A stretch of DNA of 64,000 nt from JAOUEA01 sp963810945 (lineage in GTDB: Bacteria > Actinomycetota > UBA4738 > HRBIN12). Both the position numbers and the translations under genes were made by a program. Below are positions 45,004-52,968 of the stretch, piece by piece. The stretch's first letter is position 1. The number at the start of each line of letters is the position of its first letter. Under the pieces are notes generated by a model. That model had not been told where the DNA came from, ran no database searches, and saw nothing but the letters and a program-made list of their open reading frames with translations. Location: assembly GCA_963810945.1 (NCBI GenBank), contig CAWEPI010000004.1:434001-498000 (forward strand), read 5' to 3'.

Positions 45004-45384
45004 ACACGCGGGGACGCAATCCGCACCGCCGCCTGGATCGCTAGAGCGAAGCGCGCGGCCGCCCGGGGCGCGCGCCGCCGCCCTCAAGAGCAATCACTGA
45101 ATCCAAGCCGATTCAGCGAGTCGGATTTCGTCAACGAATCGGCCACGCCGGGCCCGCGCCCCCACCCAGCCCGTCAGATGCAAGACTGACCCTTTCCTCT
45201 CGAACCATCCGTGGTGGGGATCCTCGGGCGTACCTCGGGAAGTTGTTGCTTCGGTGGGGGAGTACGCGAAGAATCCGCGAGACGTCGGGAAAGACTGAGA
45301 ATCGTCGGGATTGCTTGAGTAGGCAAACTGGCTGCTCAGAGTGCTTCTTCTCGTATCATCGCAGGTCAGTGGATCGGACAGGTT
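45004..45384. other. Gene-free stretch before the second tRNA-Met repeat
   Basis: About 380 nt, visibly less GC-rich than its surroundings. One minus-strand reading frame crosses it, but it has no ribosome site, no family pattern and a Ser/Thr-biased composition, so I do not call a gene. It probably represents decayed element DNA. Confidence 0.4.
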
Positions 45385-45430
45385 CGGACTCATGATCCGT
45401 CGGCGCAGGTTCGAGCCCTGCCCGCCCCAC
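45385..45430 (+). repeat. Direct repeat, att-like copy 2 (tRNA-Met 3' fragment)
   Basis: 46 bp matching the 3' half of tRNA-Met (43219-43265). The 5' half of a tRNA is missing, so this is not a tRNA gene. The minus strand just beyond it reads an ALLPARTWQQTWQQPGLA peptide that runs into the repeat, which looks like the tail of a second integrase ending at its att site. Confidence 0.65.
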
Positions 45431-45521
45431 TACCCGACCTGCGGTTCCTTGCCCGGCGGGGAGGGCCAGGCCCGGTTGCTGCCAGGTTTGCTGCCACGTT
45501 CTGGCGGGTAGCAACGCCAGC

Positions 45522-45764
45522 ATGATCGCCCGATTCCCGCAGACGCTGCGCCGCGCCGACATCGTCCGGCTCCTGAACGTGAGCAGCGAGCGGGCGCGTC
45601 AGATCACCCACGGAGGTGACTTCCCGCCGCCGGGCCTCACAGGGCCGCCCCGCGCATGGGACCGGGGCGAAGTCGAGACGTGGATCGACCAGGTGCAGCG
45701 GTGGGAGTCGAAGTCGTGGCAGAAGCCCAACGGGCAGGTAGTCCATTCGAGCATGCTGCTGTGA
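45522..45764 (+). CDS. Small helix-turn-helix (excisionase/AlpA-like) protein
   Basis: 80 residues from ATG 45522. It starts with FPQTLRRADIVRLLNVSSER, a winged-helix turn of the AlpA/MerR-like kind, followed by ARQITHGGDFPPPGL and the wing segment PRAWDRGEVETWIDQVQRWE. Typical of excisionase-type DNA-binding proteins that sit next to integrases. It lies 90 nt from the tRNA-Met fragment. It overlaps the next gene by GTGA. Confidence 0.7.
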   Translation: MIARFPQTLRRADIVRLLNVSSERARQITHGGDFPPPGLTGPPRAWDRGEVETWIDQVQRWESKSWQKPNGQVVHSSMLL

Positions 45765-46096
45765 GGGGACCTCGAGATGAGATTGCCGAGAGCCATCCAA
45801 CGGACCATCCCGACGTGGACGCGCGTCCACTCGACGACGTGTTCATCGGCTTGTTCGCCGAGAAACTCGACGTCGCCAAGGATGGAGATGACCTCGACGA
45901 GGTGATCACGGACCTGTCACGCTTCGGCCTCCCGGCACTGGGTGAGTTCACGGCCCATGGTTGGCACGAGAAGCGGGACTACGTCATCGACCTGGCCTGG
46001 GAGTGGTTGTCGCAGACGCTCAGCCAAGCGCGGATGTTCGAGGCCCTCATGACACGAATGGAGCAAGAAGCGTTCTCGAAGGAGCAGTCGGCGTAG
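45761..46096 (+). CDS. Unknown acidic protein coupled to the HTH gene
   Basis: 111 residues from GTG 45761, overlapping the preceding stop. Largely helical and acidic: LDDVFIGLFAEKLDVAKDGD, ALGEFTAHGWHEKRDYVIDL, SQARMFEALMTRMEQEAFS. No membrane segment or known motif. Coupling to the excisionase-like gene suggests that it belongs to the same element remnant. Confidence 0.55.
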   Translation: MRGPRDEIAESHPTDHPDVDARPLDDVFIGLFAEKLDVAKDGDDLDEVITDLSRFGLPALGEFTAHGWHEKRDYVIDLAWEWLSQTLSQARMFEALMTRMEQEAFSKEQSA

Positions 46097-46149
46097 TTGG
46101 CGGGCTGCGATCGCGGCACCCATTAAGACACAGCGGAGGGAGGAACGGA

Positions 46150-46545
46150 ATGACGAAAGCAACGAGGAGTGGATCGGCGTTCATCGTCACCGTCTCGGTG
46201 TTGTCGGTTCTCATGGGCGTGGCGTGGGCATCGAGTGCGCCGAAGACGCTCAACGGCACGGCCTACGCCGGGGTTCACACAGAGGCATGCGAGGTCTACA
46301 ACCAGGTCGACGTGGATGGTGGTCTCAAGCTCCACATCAAATGCCCGGCGTCGGGTGGCGCGTGGGTTCGGTATCGCTTCCGCGACTACGCGAAGAAGGT
46401 ACCGGCCACGATCTCGGCCGACCTGCAGGACCCGCAGGGATGCGGACGGACCCGCTGGGTCCCGCAGTGGCGCGCCATCCAGGTCATCGTCCCGCCGCGC
46501 TGCTACCTGCACGTGCGTTCGGTGACGCTGGTCTCGCAGCCCTAG
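46150..46545 (+). CDS. Secreted protein of unknown function
   Basis: 131 residues from ATG 46150, with GGAGGGAGG upstream. Signal peptide SAFIVTVSVLSVLMGVAWAS. The mature part is a small beta domain with paired Cys (ACEVYN ... IKCPAS ... GCGRTR ... RCYLHV) and aromatic strands (GGAWVRYRFRDYAKK). Possibly disulphide-bonded. Family not recognised. The stretch after it, to 46761, holds no clear gene. Confidence 0.6.
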   Translation: MTKATRSGSAFIVTVSVLSVLMGVAWASSAPKTLNGTAYAGVHTEACEVYNQVDVDGGLKLHIKCPASGGAWVRYRFRDYAKKVPATISADLQDPQGCGRTRWVPQWRAIQVIVPPRCYLHVRSVTLVSQP

Positions 46546-46761
46546 AAGGAGGATGGCTGGACCGTGATCGTGATCCCCTGACGAGATCGCACGGTGGATC
46601 GCCGATGCGCGAGATCTCGAGGCGACGACGCCAGGACGTCTCGGTGGGCGGTTCCCCCGGGGCACCAGGGCCCCGTCCTACCGTGTCGCTACCATGGTCG
46701 GGTCTTCACCCGCGCTGGAAGCTCGCCGCGGGGGAACACCCTGGGATGCTGCCGGAGCACT

Positions 46762-46944
46762 TCAGGCATCGAGTTGCGCTGCGGCGCCCAAGGCGAATCC
46801 GTCGCAGGCACACTCGGAGTAAAGGCACGGGCGAGCCTCGAAGTCGCCGTGAACGAACTCGGTGTGCTCGCACATCGTGCAGAAGACTCGACGCGGGTCG
46901 GCAGGGCGCAGGAGCACGGCCTGTCGTGAAGTTGGTGGCTGCAT
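46762..46944 (-). CDS. Small Cys-rich protein, possible zinc knuckle
   Basis: 60 residues. After a basic start it reads VFCTMCEHTEFVHGDFEARP, then CLYSECACDGF, giving CxxC with a His and then Cys-x5-Cys-x-Cys. This spacing resembles small actinobacterial zinc-binding proteins. No strong ribosome site. An overlapping frame is longer but has no pattern. Confidence 0.35.
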   Translation of the reverse strand: MQPPTSRQAVLLRPADPRRVFCTMCEHTEFVHGDFEARPCLYSECACDGFALGAAAQLDA

Positions 46945-47088
46945 CGGAGACTAACGTAGGGCATCTGGGGGACGAGCACATCGGCCGAAGGTCTACCCGT
47001 TGCCCCAACGGGTCCCCGTCTCTCAGCGCACCGCCGCTACCCCTCCCTTCGGGTTCGCCGACGGAGGTGCCGCGTGATCGCCAAGAAC

Positions 47089-47343
47089 CTATCGTTCCGG
47101 CGTAGCCGTTCGTTGAGACGCAACCTTCGCATCAGAAGATGGATGCTCCACCAACGCGATCACGCGAGAAGCCATGAATCGCGCGGTGCGGATGGCTGTC
47201 CCACCGCGGGTCACTTCAGCGACCTCCACGACGGTCCTTCCGGTCGTGACTTCCACGCGACGTCCTGCGCGAGTCGCAACGACCTCGAAGACCTTGACGC
47301 CGGCTCCTACGTCGACGGTCACCTCGACACGGTCACCTCGCAT
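47089..47343 (-). CDS. Small beta-rich protein, unknown function
   Basis: 84 residues from ATG 47343. Alternating Val/Thr strands (MRGDRVEVTVDVGAGVKVFE, VEVTTGRTVVEVAEVTRGG) then ARFMASRVIALVEHPSSD suggest a small beta barrel. No Cys, no signal. It diverges from the serine hydrolase (about 110 nt apart). Low sequence complexity in strands, but consistent codon use on this strand only. Confidence 0.45.
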   Translation of the reverse strand: MRGDRVEVTVDVGAGVKVFEVVATRAGRRVEVTTGRTVVEVAEVTRGGTAIRTARFMASRVIALVEHPSSDAKVASQRTATPER

Positions 47344-47451
47344 CACGACATCGTAGAACGACGGAAGGACATCATCTGATCGCGAAGACCCTCGAGCGGG
47401 TCCGCGCTCGGCGGGTAGGGTCCAGTCGGGACCATGAGAGGGGAGACCGAG

Positions 47452-48834
47452 ATGGATCCGATCGGGGATGTGGCGTCGAAGCTCGAGGCGAAGGCCGCCT
47501 CGTTCGTCAAGGAACATCGCCTGGCCGGGGCGGCCACCGGGATCGTGCACGGGGAGTCGCTCGCCTGGTTCGACGGGGTAGGGTTCGCTGAGATCTCCGG
47601 GCGCCGCGCCCCCGACGTCACGACCCTCTATCGCGTCGCCTCGATCACCAAGACCTTCACGGGCACCGCGATCCTCCAGCTGCGCGACGAGGGCACGCTC
47701 CATCTGGACGACCCGGCCGTCTTGCATCTGCCCGAGCTTGCGTCGATGACGAGCCCCTTCGGCGCGCTCGAGACCGTGACGATCCGCCGGATGCTCTCGC
47801 ACGAGAGCGGCCTGCAGGGCGATCCCCCGGGCACGGACTGGTGGGTTCCCGACTACGAAGGATCGGCGGAGCGGAACCTCGCGCGCGTCGGAGAGATCAC
47901 CACGACGATCCCGCCCAACACCCAACAGAAGTACTCGAACCTGGCGTACCAGCTGCTCGGGGAGATCGTGGCGCGTCGCAGCGGCGTGCCGTACCCGGAG
48001 TACGTGCGGACGCGGATCCTGGAACCGCTCGGGATGCACGGCTCGGGGTTCGAGCCGTTGCCCGACGCCTTGCTCGATCGACGCGCGACCGGGTACGCCG
48101 CCAGATTCCTGTCCGACGAGCTGGATCTGGCTTCGCTCCCTCCGACGGTGTGGGCCGAAGGCGGCCTGTGGTCGAGCGTCGAGGATCTGGGCCGCTGGCT
48201 CTCCTTCCAGTTCCGGGAGGACGGGGGAGCGCGGGAGGGCGCGCAGATCCTTGCGGGCGAGACGCTGAAGGAGATGCACAAGGCCCGCTACCTGGGCGAC
48301 GACCGCTGGACCGAGGCTTGGTGCATCTCGTGGTACGCGGCCCGCAAGGGCGAGGTGATCTGGATCCAGCACGCCGGCGGCCTGAACGGCTTCATCACGA
48401 ATGTCTGTTTCGACCCGAAGGAGAGGGTGGGAGCGATCGTGCTGTTGAACGGGATCGCTGACGCGTCCGCGCTCTCGATGGAGCTCGCGGCGATCGCCCG
48501 CGAGGCGGTGCGTGAGGCGGCGCCCCCGATCGAGCCGGCTGCGCCGATGCCGCCCGCCTACCGCGACCTGCTTGGGATGTATGTGGACGAGGAGCAGGCG
48601 ATGATCGCGCGTGTGGAGTGGCGCGACGGGGCGCTCCAGATCGTCGATCCAGACGAGGAAGCGTGGCGCCCCAATCTCGTGCCGACGGAGGACCCCGACG
48701 TGTTCGTGATCGCACCGGGTGTGCGGGAATCGGGCGAGCGAGTGACGTTCGGCCGGCGCGCGGACGGCCGGGTGACCTCGATATTCCTGGCGGTCGCCAC
48801 GATGATCCGCTTCGGTCCGGTGGGCGCGGACTGA
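47452..48834 (+). CDS. Beta-lactamase family serine hydrolase
   Basis: 460 residues from ATG 47452, with GGGGAG upstream; ATG 47434 is an in-frame alternative. Class C/EstB-like fold. Catalytic motifs: S-x-x-K in VASITKTFTGTA (about 68-71), Y-x-N in QQKYSNLAYQLLGE, and the HAGG triad-like motif in IQHAGGLNGFI. The C-terminal about 100 residues form an extra beta domain (YRDLLGMYVDEEQAMIARVE). No signal peptide, so it is probably a cytosolic esterase or peptidase, not a resistance enzyme. TAGGGT at 47416-47421 is a candidate -10. Confidence 0.88.
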   Translation: MDPIGDVASKLEAKAASFVKEHRLAGAATGIVHGESLAWFDGVGFAEISGRRAPDVTTLYRVASITKTFTGTAILQLRDEGTLHLDDPAVLHLPELASMTSPFGALETVTIRRMLSHESGLQGDPPGTDWWVPDYEGSAERNLARVGEITTTIPPNTQQKYSNLAYQLLGEIVARRSGVPYPEYVRTRILEPLGMHGSGFEPLPDALLDRRATGYAARFLSDELDLASLPPTVWAEGGLWSSVEDLGRWLSFQFREDGGAREGAQILAGETLKEMHKARYLGDDRWTEAWCISWYAARKGEVIWIQHAGGLNGFITNVCFDPKERVGAIVLLNGIADASALSMELAAIAREAVREAAPPIEPAAPMPPAYRDLLGMYVDEEQAMIARVEWRDGALQIVDPDEEAWRPNLVPTEDPDVFVIAPGVRESGERVTFGRRADGRVTSIFLAVATMIRFGPVGAD

Positions 48835-49029
48835 GGCGAGCCGGTGGCGGAAGCCGCGGCAACCTGGCCAAGGCAAAGGTGCGATGATGGGGTCGTCCCC
48901 CGGGGAGCCCGGGGCCGTCCTCCCGTGAGGCCGTAGCGCGGGTGAAGGACCCGGCCCTGAAGACGAACCCCGGGGGAACACCCGTTCGTGGACGAACGCG
49001 GCGCGGGTCGCCGATGTCGCGGACGGCGT

Positions 49030-49110
49030 TCAGTGTCGTTGCTTCCGCTTCCGGACCACGAGCACCACCACCAGAGAGGCCACCGCCGCCGCGAAATAGG
49101 CCCACATCAT
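49030..49110 (-). CDS. Candidate 26-aa membrane microprotein
   Basis: MMWAYFAAAVASLVVVLVVR followed by a basic tail, i.e. one transmembrane helix with a positive cytoplasmic end. GGGGGG lies just upstream of the start. It sits alone in the 530-nt gap between the serine hydrolase and the pilin gene. The rest of that gap shows GC-rich sequence without a recognisable element. Confidence 0.35.
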   Translation of the reverse strand: MMWAYFAAAVASLVVVLVVRKRKQRH

Positions 49111-49361
49111 CCCGTTCCACCCCCCGGTCCAACGATGTTGCCGGTGTCGACCCGGATGAGGGGTCAAGCGTCCTTCCGCTCGTAGGACTCGTCCCGGTGG
49201 CGACGCCTCGATCCCTCGAGCCTCCGGGCCGATCGGGAGGAAGCGGCTGCGCGGCAGGCCTACCTAGAATCGGGCAGTCATGAATACCTAGTCCCTGGCT
49301 CTAGCTGACCCCCAACCGGTGCCGACATCCTCTGAAGAACGACAGGGATGGTGAGTTGGGG

Positions 49362-49859
49362 ATGAGGGATCGACTCCACAGAGCACTGAGGCGGCTCGAC
49401 GACGAGCAGGGGTTCACCCTGATCGAGCTCATGGTCGTCATGGTCAACCTCGGTGTGCTGCTGGCGCTCAGCATGGCTGCCTTCAGTGGCACCATGGGTC
49501 GTGCCCGCGACACGTCGGCCAAGCACGGGGCGGTGCGCGGCATCGAGACCGGCCGGATCGTGTACTCGGACCACGCGTCCTACACGTACGCCACCACGGG
49601 GGCCCTCGGATCGGCTGAGCCCAACATCACGTTCGTGGCCAGCTCCACGCCGAGCACCGGTCCCGGCTCGATCAGCTCCGACAACAGCGACGCCACCGGC
49701 AGCACGATCACGATGGCGGTCTGGAGCCAGGGCGGGACCTGCTTCTTCATCAAGGACTCCGTCAGCACCGGCGTCTCCTACGCGAAGACGGTCGGGAGCT
49801 CCCAGACGAACTGCACGGCGGCCAACGCCAGCGGTGTCACCTGGGTCACGAAGTGGTGA
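49362..49859 (+). CDS. Type IV pilin-like (pseudopilin) protein
   Basis: 165 residues from ATG 49362. The prepilin peptidase site is EQGFTLIELMVVMVNLGVLL (cut after Gly; Glu at position 5 of the mature protein), preceded by a basic leader. The hydrophobic alpha1 segment is followed by ARDTSAKHGAVRGIETGRIV and a Ser/Thr-rich beta head with a Cys pair (GGTCFF, TNCTAA). Assembly genes (pilB, pilC, pilD) are not in the window, so it is an orphan here. It converges with the five-cupredoxin gene, 16 nt between stops. Confidence 0.85.
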   Translation: MRDRLHRALRRLDDEQGFTLIELMVVMVNLGVLLALSMAAFSGTMGRARDTSAKHGAVRGIETGRIVYSDHASYTYATTGALGSAEPNITFVASSTPSTGPGSISSDNSDATGSTITMAVWSQGGTCFFIKDSVSTGVSYAKTVGSSQTNCTAANASGVTWVTKW

Positions 49860-49875
49860 CGGAGTCCTTCCGCCA

Positions 49876-51948
49876 CTAGGCGGCGCTCGGTGTGACCCAG
49901 AGATCCTGGTGCATCCCCATCGCGTAGTGCCCCGCGAGGTTGCACACGACCGCGTAGTGCCCGTCCTTCAGGTCGATCGAGAGCGCCATCGTTGTCCCCG
50001 GTTCCATGTCGCCGGTCTCCCCGACGTTCACCACGCCCTTCGCGTCCTCGTTGATGCGGTTCGCCTCGCCCTCGAAGGAGACGATCGGGAAGTCGGCCGC
50101 CGGCGTCTTCGTCTGGAGCACCACGAACTCGTGCTTCTCCTGCCCGTCGTTGCTGACCAGGAAGGTGACGGACCCCTGTCCGGCCCACGGACGCGAGAGG
50201 TCGATGAACATCGTGTTCGGATCCGTCTCGCCCAGGGACACGCTGACCGGTGTCTGGGTGCCCGGCGTGACCCAGAGATCCTGGTGCATCCCCTTCGCGT
50301 AGTGGCCGGGAAGGTTGCAGACCACGGCGAAGTGACCCGCCTTGAGGTCCAGCGTCAACATCTGGCTGGTTCCGACCTCCATGTCGCCGGTCTCCCCGAC
50401 GTTCACCACGCCCTTCGCGTCCTCGTTGATGCGGTTCGCCTCGCCCTCGAAGGAGACGATCGGGAAGTCGGCCGCCGGCGTCTTCGTGGCCAACACGACG
50501 AACTCGTGGGTCTCGGTGCCCTCGTTCGTCACCACGAAGCTCACCTTCCCCTGGGGGACGTCGGGCTGGGAGAGATGGATGTACATCGTGTTCGGATCCG
50601 TCTCACCGAGTCCGACGGAGACGGGCGTTGAGTCCTTGGGTGCGACCCAGAAGTCCTCATGCATCCCCATCGCGTAGTGACCCTTGAGGTTGCAGACGAC
50701 GGCGTAGTGCCCGGCCTTGAGATCGATGGAGAGCATGGTCGAGGTGCCGGCCTCCATGTCGCCGGTCTCCCCGACGTTCACCACACCTTTGGCGTCCTCG
50801 TTGATCCGGTTCGCTTCGCCTTCGAAGGAGACGATCGGGAAGTCGGCCGCCGGCGTCTTCGTGGCCAACACGACGAACTCGTGGGTCTCGGTGCCCTCGT
50901 TCGTCACCAGGAAGGAAACCGGGCCCTCGTTCGCGAACGGCTGTGCGAGGTGGATGTACATCGTGTTGGGATCCGTCTCGCCCAGGGCGACCTTCACCGG
51001 CGCCGCGGTGCCCGGCGTGGCCCAGAAATCCTGGTGCATCCCCATCGCGTAGTGCCCCACCAGGTTGCACACGACCGCGTAGTGCTCGGAGGCGAGGTTC
51101 AGCGTCATCATCTTGTTCGTCCCGGGCTCCATGTCGCCGGTCTCCCCGACGTTCACCACACCCTTCGCGTCCTCGTTGATGCGGTTCGCCTCGCCCTCGA
51201 AGGACACGATCGGGAAGTCGGCCGCAGGCGTCTTCGTCTGGAGCACCACGAACTCGTGCTTCTCGGTGCCCTCGTTCGTGACGAGGAAGCTGACCTTCCC
51301 CTGCGGCGCCGAAGGTGCGGACATCTTGATGTACATCGACGTGGGGTCGGTCTCGCCCAGCGCCACCGTCACGGGTGTGGAGCCCTTCGGGGTGACCCAG
51401 AGATCCTGGTGCATCCCCATCGCGTAGTGCCCCGCGAGGTTGCACACCACCGCGTAGTGCCCCGACTTCAGGTCGATCGTGAGCGTCTTGCTCGTCCCGG
51501 GCTCCATGTCGCCGGTCTCCCCGACGTTCACCACACCCTTCGCGTCCTCGTTGATGCGGTTCGCTTCGCCCTCGAAGGAGACGATCGGGAAGTCGGCCGC
51601 CGGCGTCTCCGTCTGGAGCACCACGAACTCGTGCTTCTCGGCACCCGTGTTCGTGACCACGAACGTCACCGGACCCTCCGGTGCAGAGGGCGCCGACATC
51701 TTGATGAACATCGTGTTCGGGTCCGTCTCGCCGAGCGTGACCGTCACGGTGTTGGTGGGCGTGGTGTAGCCCATGGGCTGCGGTTGGGTCGACGCGCCGC
51801 CTCCTTGATAGTTGGGGATCATCGCCACGGTGTTGGCGTCGCTCGCCGAGCCGGCGTTGGTGCACGATGTGAGGAACAGCGCGGCCGCCGCCGCGAAGGC
51901 CAACGCCGCGGCGGCAGGCCGGTGGGTCCTCGCTGCGCGTGGCTGCAT
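49876..51948 (-). CDS. Lipoprotein with five tandem cupredoxin domains
   Basis: 690 residues from ATG 51948 (AGGAG upstream). The signal peptide ends FLTSC, with the lipobox Cys. After a short Gly/Gln/Pro linker come five domains of exactly 125 residues each. In every unit I see a His in EKHEFVVL or ETHEFVVL, and the CNLxGHYAMGM cluster giving Cys, His and Met (unit 4 CNLPGHYAKGM), i.e. a full type-1 copper site. A loop reading FPIVSFEGEANRINEDAKG is identical in all five. It would be an outer-face copper electron carrier binding up to five Cu. It is the last gene of a bc-type operon, so electron exchange with that complex is the leading idea. Multi-copper-oxidase activity is unlikely, as no type-2/3 His clusters are seen. 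Confidence 0.9.
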   Translation of the reverse strand: MQPRAARTHRPAAAALAFAAAAALFLTSCTNAGSASDANTVAMIPNYQGGGASTQPQPMGYTTPTNTVTVTLGETDPNTMFIKMSAPSAPEGPVTFVVTNTGAEKHEFVVLQTETPAADFPIVSFEGEANRINEDAKGVVNVGETGDMEPGTSKTLTIDLKSGHYAVVCNLAGHYAMGMHQDLWVTPKGSTPVTVALGETDPTSMYIKMSAPSAPQGKVSFLVTNEGTEKHEFVVLQTKTPAADFPIVSFEGEANRINEDAKGVVNVGETGDMEPGTNKMMTLNLASEHYAVVCNLVGHYAMGMHQDFWATPGTAAPVKVALGETDPNTMYIHLAQPFANEGPVSFLVTNEGTETHEFVVLATKTPAADFPIVSFEGEANRINEDAKGVVNVGETGDMEAGTSTMLSIDLKAGHYAVVCNLKGHYAMGMHEDFWVAPKDSTPVSVGLGETDPNTMYIHLSQPDVPQGKVSFVVTNEGTETHEFVVLATKTPAADFPIVSFEGEANRINEDAKGVVNVGETGDMEVGTSQMLTLDLKAGHFAVVCNLPGHYAKGMHQDLWVTPGTQTPVSVSLGETDPNTMFIDLSRPWAGQGSVTFLVSNDGQEKHEFVVLQTKTPAADFPIVSFEGEANRINEDAKGVVNVGETGDMEPGTTMALSIDLKDGHYAVVCNLAGHYAMGMHQDLWVTPSAA
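49885..51759 (-). repeat. Five in-frame 375-bp tandem repeats
   Basis: The GCCGGTCTCC start of the shared core lies at 50011, 50386, 50761, 51136 and 51511, always 375 bp apart. About 100 bp of core differ by only a few silent bases between copies, while the flanks are more diverged. Confidence 0.95.
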
Positions 51949-51959
51949 GGGCGGGCTCC

Positions 51960-52415
51960 TTACGGGTTCGGTGTGCGCCAGTTGGGTACGCTCGGCGCGG
52001 TCTTCTCCCAAGATCGGACGTAGGCCACGAGACCGGCGATCTGTTGGTCCGTGAGGGGACCGCCGTAGTCGTTGAGCCACGCGGGCATCGCGGTACCGGG
52101 GATGCCGCCCGCGATGATGCCGTGGATCTGGTCGTCGTTCACGCTCGTGAGGAACTCCTGCGAGTTCAACGCGGGCGCGGTCCCGCCCTCACCGTTCGTG
52201 CCGTGGCAGGCCGCGCAGTTCGTCGCCCAGAGGTCGTGTCCCTCGGTCATCAATGCGCCCTCCTGCGCGGCCAGCGCCTCGGCACGACGGCTGCCGTCGG
52301 TCGCGCGGTAGAGCGGGAACGCGATCACCAAGAGGATCAACAGGAAGGTGCCGATCGCCTGCCAGCGCCGCGTGGATCGGGACACCACTGGGTCGTCGTG
52401 CAGGGTCTCGTTCAT
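51960..52415 (-). CDS. Membrane-anchored cytochrome c
   Basis: 151 residues. One N-terminal helix (AIGTFLLILLVIAFPLYRAT) anchors a single-heme domain with CAACH in TNCAACHGTNGEGGTAP. The sixth ligand Met is probably the one in GTAMPAW. The overall pattern (DLWATNCAACHG ... LTDQQIAGLVAYVRSWE) is class I. The start ATG 52415 overlaps the Rieske stop (ATGA). It is likely to take electrons from the Rieske protein on the outer face. The five-cupredoxin gene starts 11 nt after its stop. Confidence 0.92.
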   Translation of the reverse strand: MNETLHDDPVVSRSTRRWQAIGTFLLILLVIAFPLYRATDGSRRAEALAAQEGALMTEGHDLWATNCAACHGTNGEGGTAPALNSQEFLTSVNDDQIHGIIAGGIPGTAMPAWLNDYGGPLTDQQIAGLVAYVRSWEKTAPSVPNWRTPNP

Positions 52416-52966
52416 GACGAAGCTCCCGTTCCGATCGGGCCGGGGGGCGGACCCTCGTGGGTCCCGGGCGGCGGGCCCTCGACGAAGGCCGAGGTATCAA
52501 CCATCACGTGGTCGTTCTCGATGGAGATCGGGAAGCGGTCGAGCCCGCGAGGGGCGGGACCGGACTGATACTCGCCGATCAGGTTGTAGACGCTGCCGTG
52601 ACACGGGCACTTGAACTCGCCGGTCGCTGGATCCCAGGGCACCTTGCACCCCAGGTGGGGACACTTCTGATAGAGGGCACGCAGCCCACCCTGGTACTGG
52701 GTGACGTAGAAGCGTCCGTTGAGCGAATACTTGACCGTCCCCTCCGTCGTGAACTCGTCGACGGCGCCCGCGTCGACGATGCCGCCGAACCCCGCCGAAG
52801 GCGCAGGCTTGAGGAGGTCGTAGCTCGTCCATGCAGCCTCCGCTACCAGGACGACGCCGAGGACCTTCCACGAGTCGTTGAGGAAGCGGCGTCTGGGCAT
52901 CGCGGGCTGCGACGGCGTCGGTGTCACATCCGTCTGCGTCGGGTCGTTGCCTCGTTCGTCGCTCAT
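52412..52966 (-). CDS. Rieske iron-sulfur protein
   Basis: 184 residues from ATG 52966. An N-terminal anchor (KVLGVVLVAEAAWTSYDLL) is preceded by an RRRF motif that fits Tat export. The 2Fe-2S site is CPHLGCKVPW and CPCHGSVYN (C-x-H ... C-x2-H). The C-terminus is Pro/Gly-rich. It is the high-potential subunit of the bc/b6f-type complex encoded by neighbouring genes. Ordered after the cytochrome b parts (2-nt gap) and coupled to cytochrome c. Confidence 0.93.
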   Translation of the reverse strand: MSDERGNDPTQTDVTPTPSQPAMPRRRFLNDSWKVLGVVLVAEAAWTSYDLLKPAPSAGFGGIVDAGAVDEFTTEGTVKYSLNGRFYVTQYQGGLRALYQKCPHLGCKVPWDPATGEFKCPCHGSVYNLIGEYQSGPAPRGLDRFPISIENDHVMVDTSAFVEGPPPGTHEGPPPGPIGTGASS

Positions 52967-52968
52967 CG

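Noticed and set aside
45094..45393. A 99-codon minus-strand frame in the island
   Set aside because: No ribosome site, no motif, and it overlaps the tRNA-derived repeat. Treated as decayed DNA.
45385..45430. A second tRNA-Met gene
   Set aside because: Only the anticodon arm to the acceptor 3' strand is present. No D arm or 5' acceptor strand pairs with it.
47452..48834. Antibiotic-resistance beta-lactamase
   Set aside because: Motifs fit the broad serine hydrolase/EstB-like family. There is no signal peptide and no class-specific features, so a resistance role is not supported.
48895..49000. GC-rich stretch with GGGTGAAGG and GGGGGAACAC, checked as a c-di-AMP or similar riboswitch upstream of the pilin
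   Set aside because: The order of the motif-like words does not match the known consensus and no consistent stem set could be drawn. It is probably ordinary GC-rich spacer.
50011..51610. Regularly spaced near-identical blocks resembling a CRISPR-like array
   Set aside because: The period is 375 bp, the repeats are about 100 bp, everything is in one open frame and the units encode cupredoxin domains. It is a coding tandem repeat.
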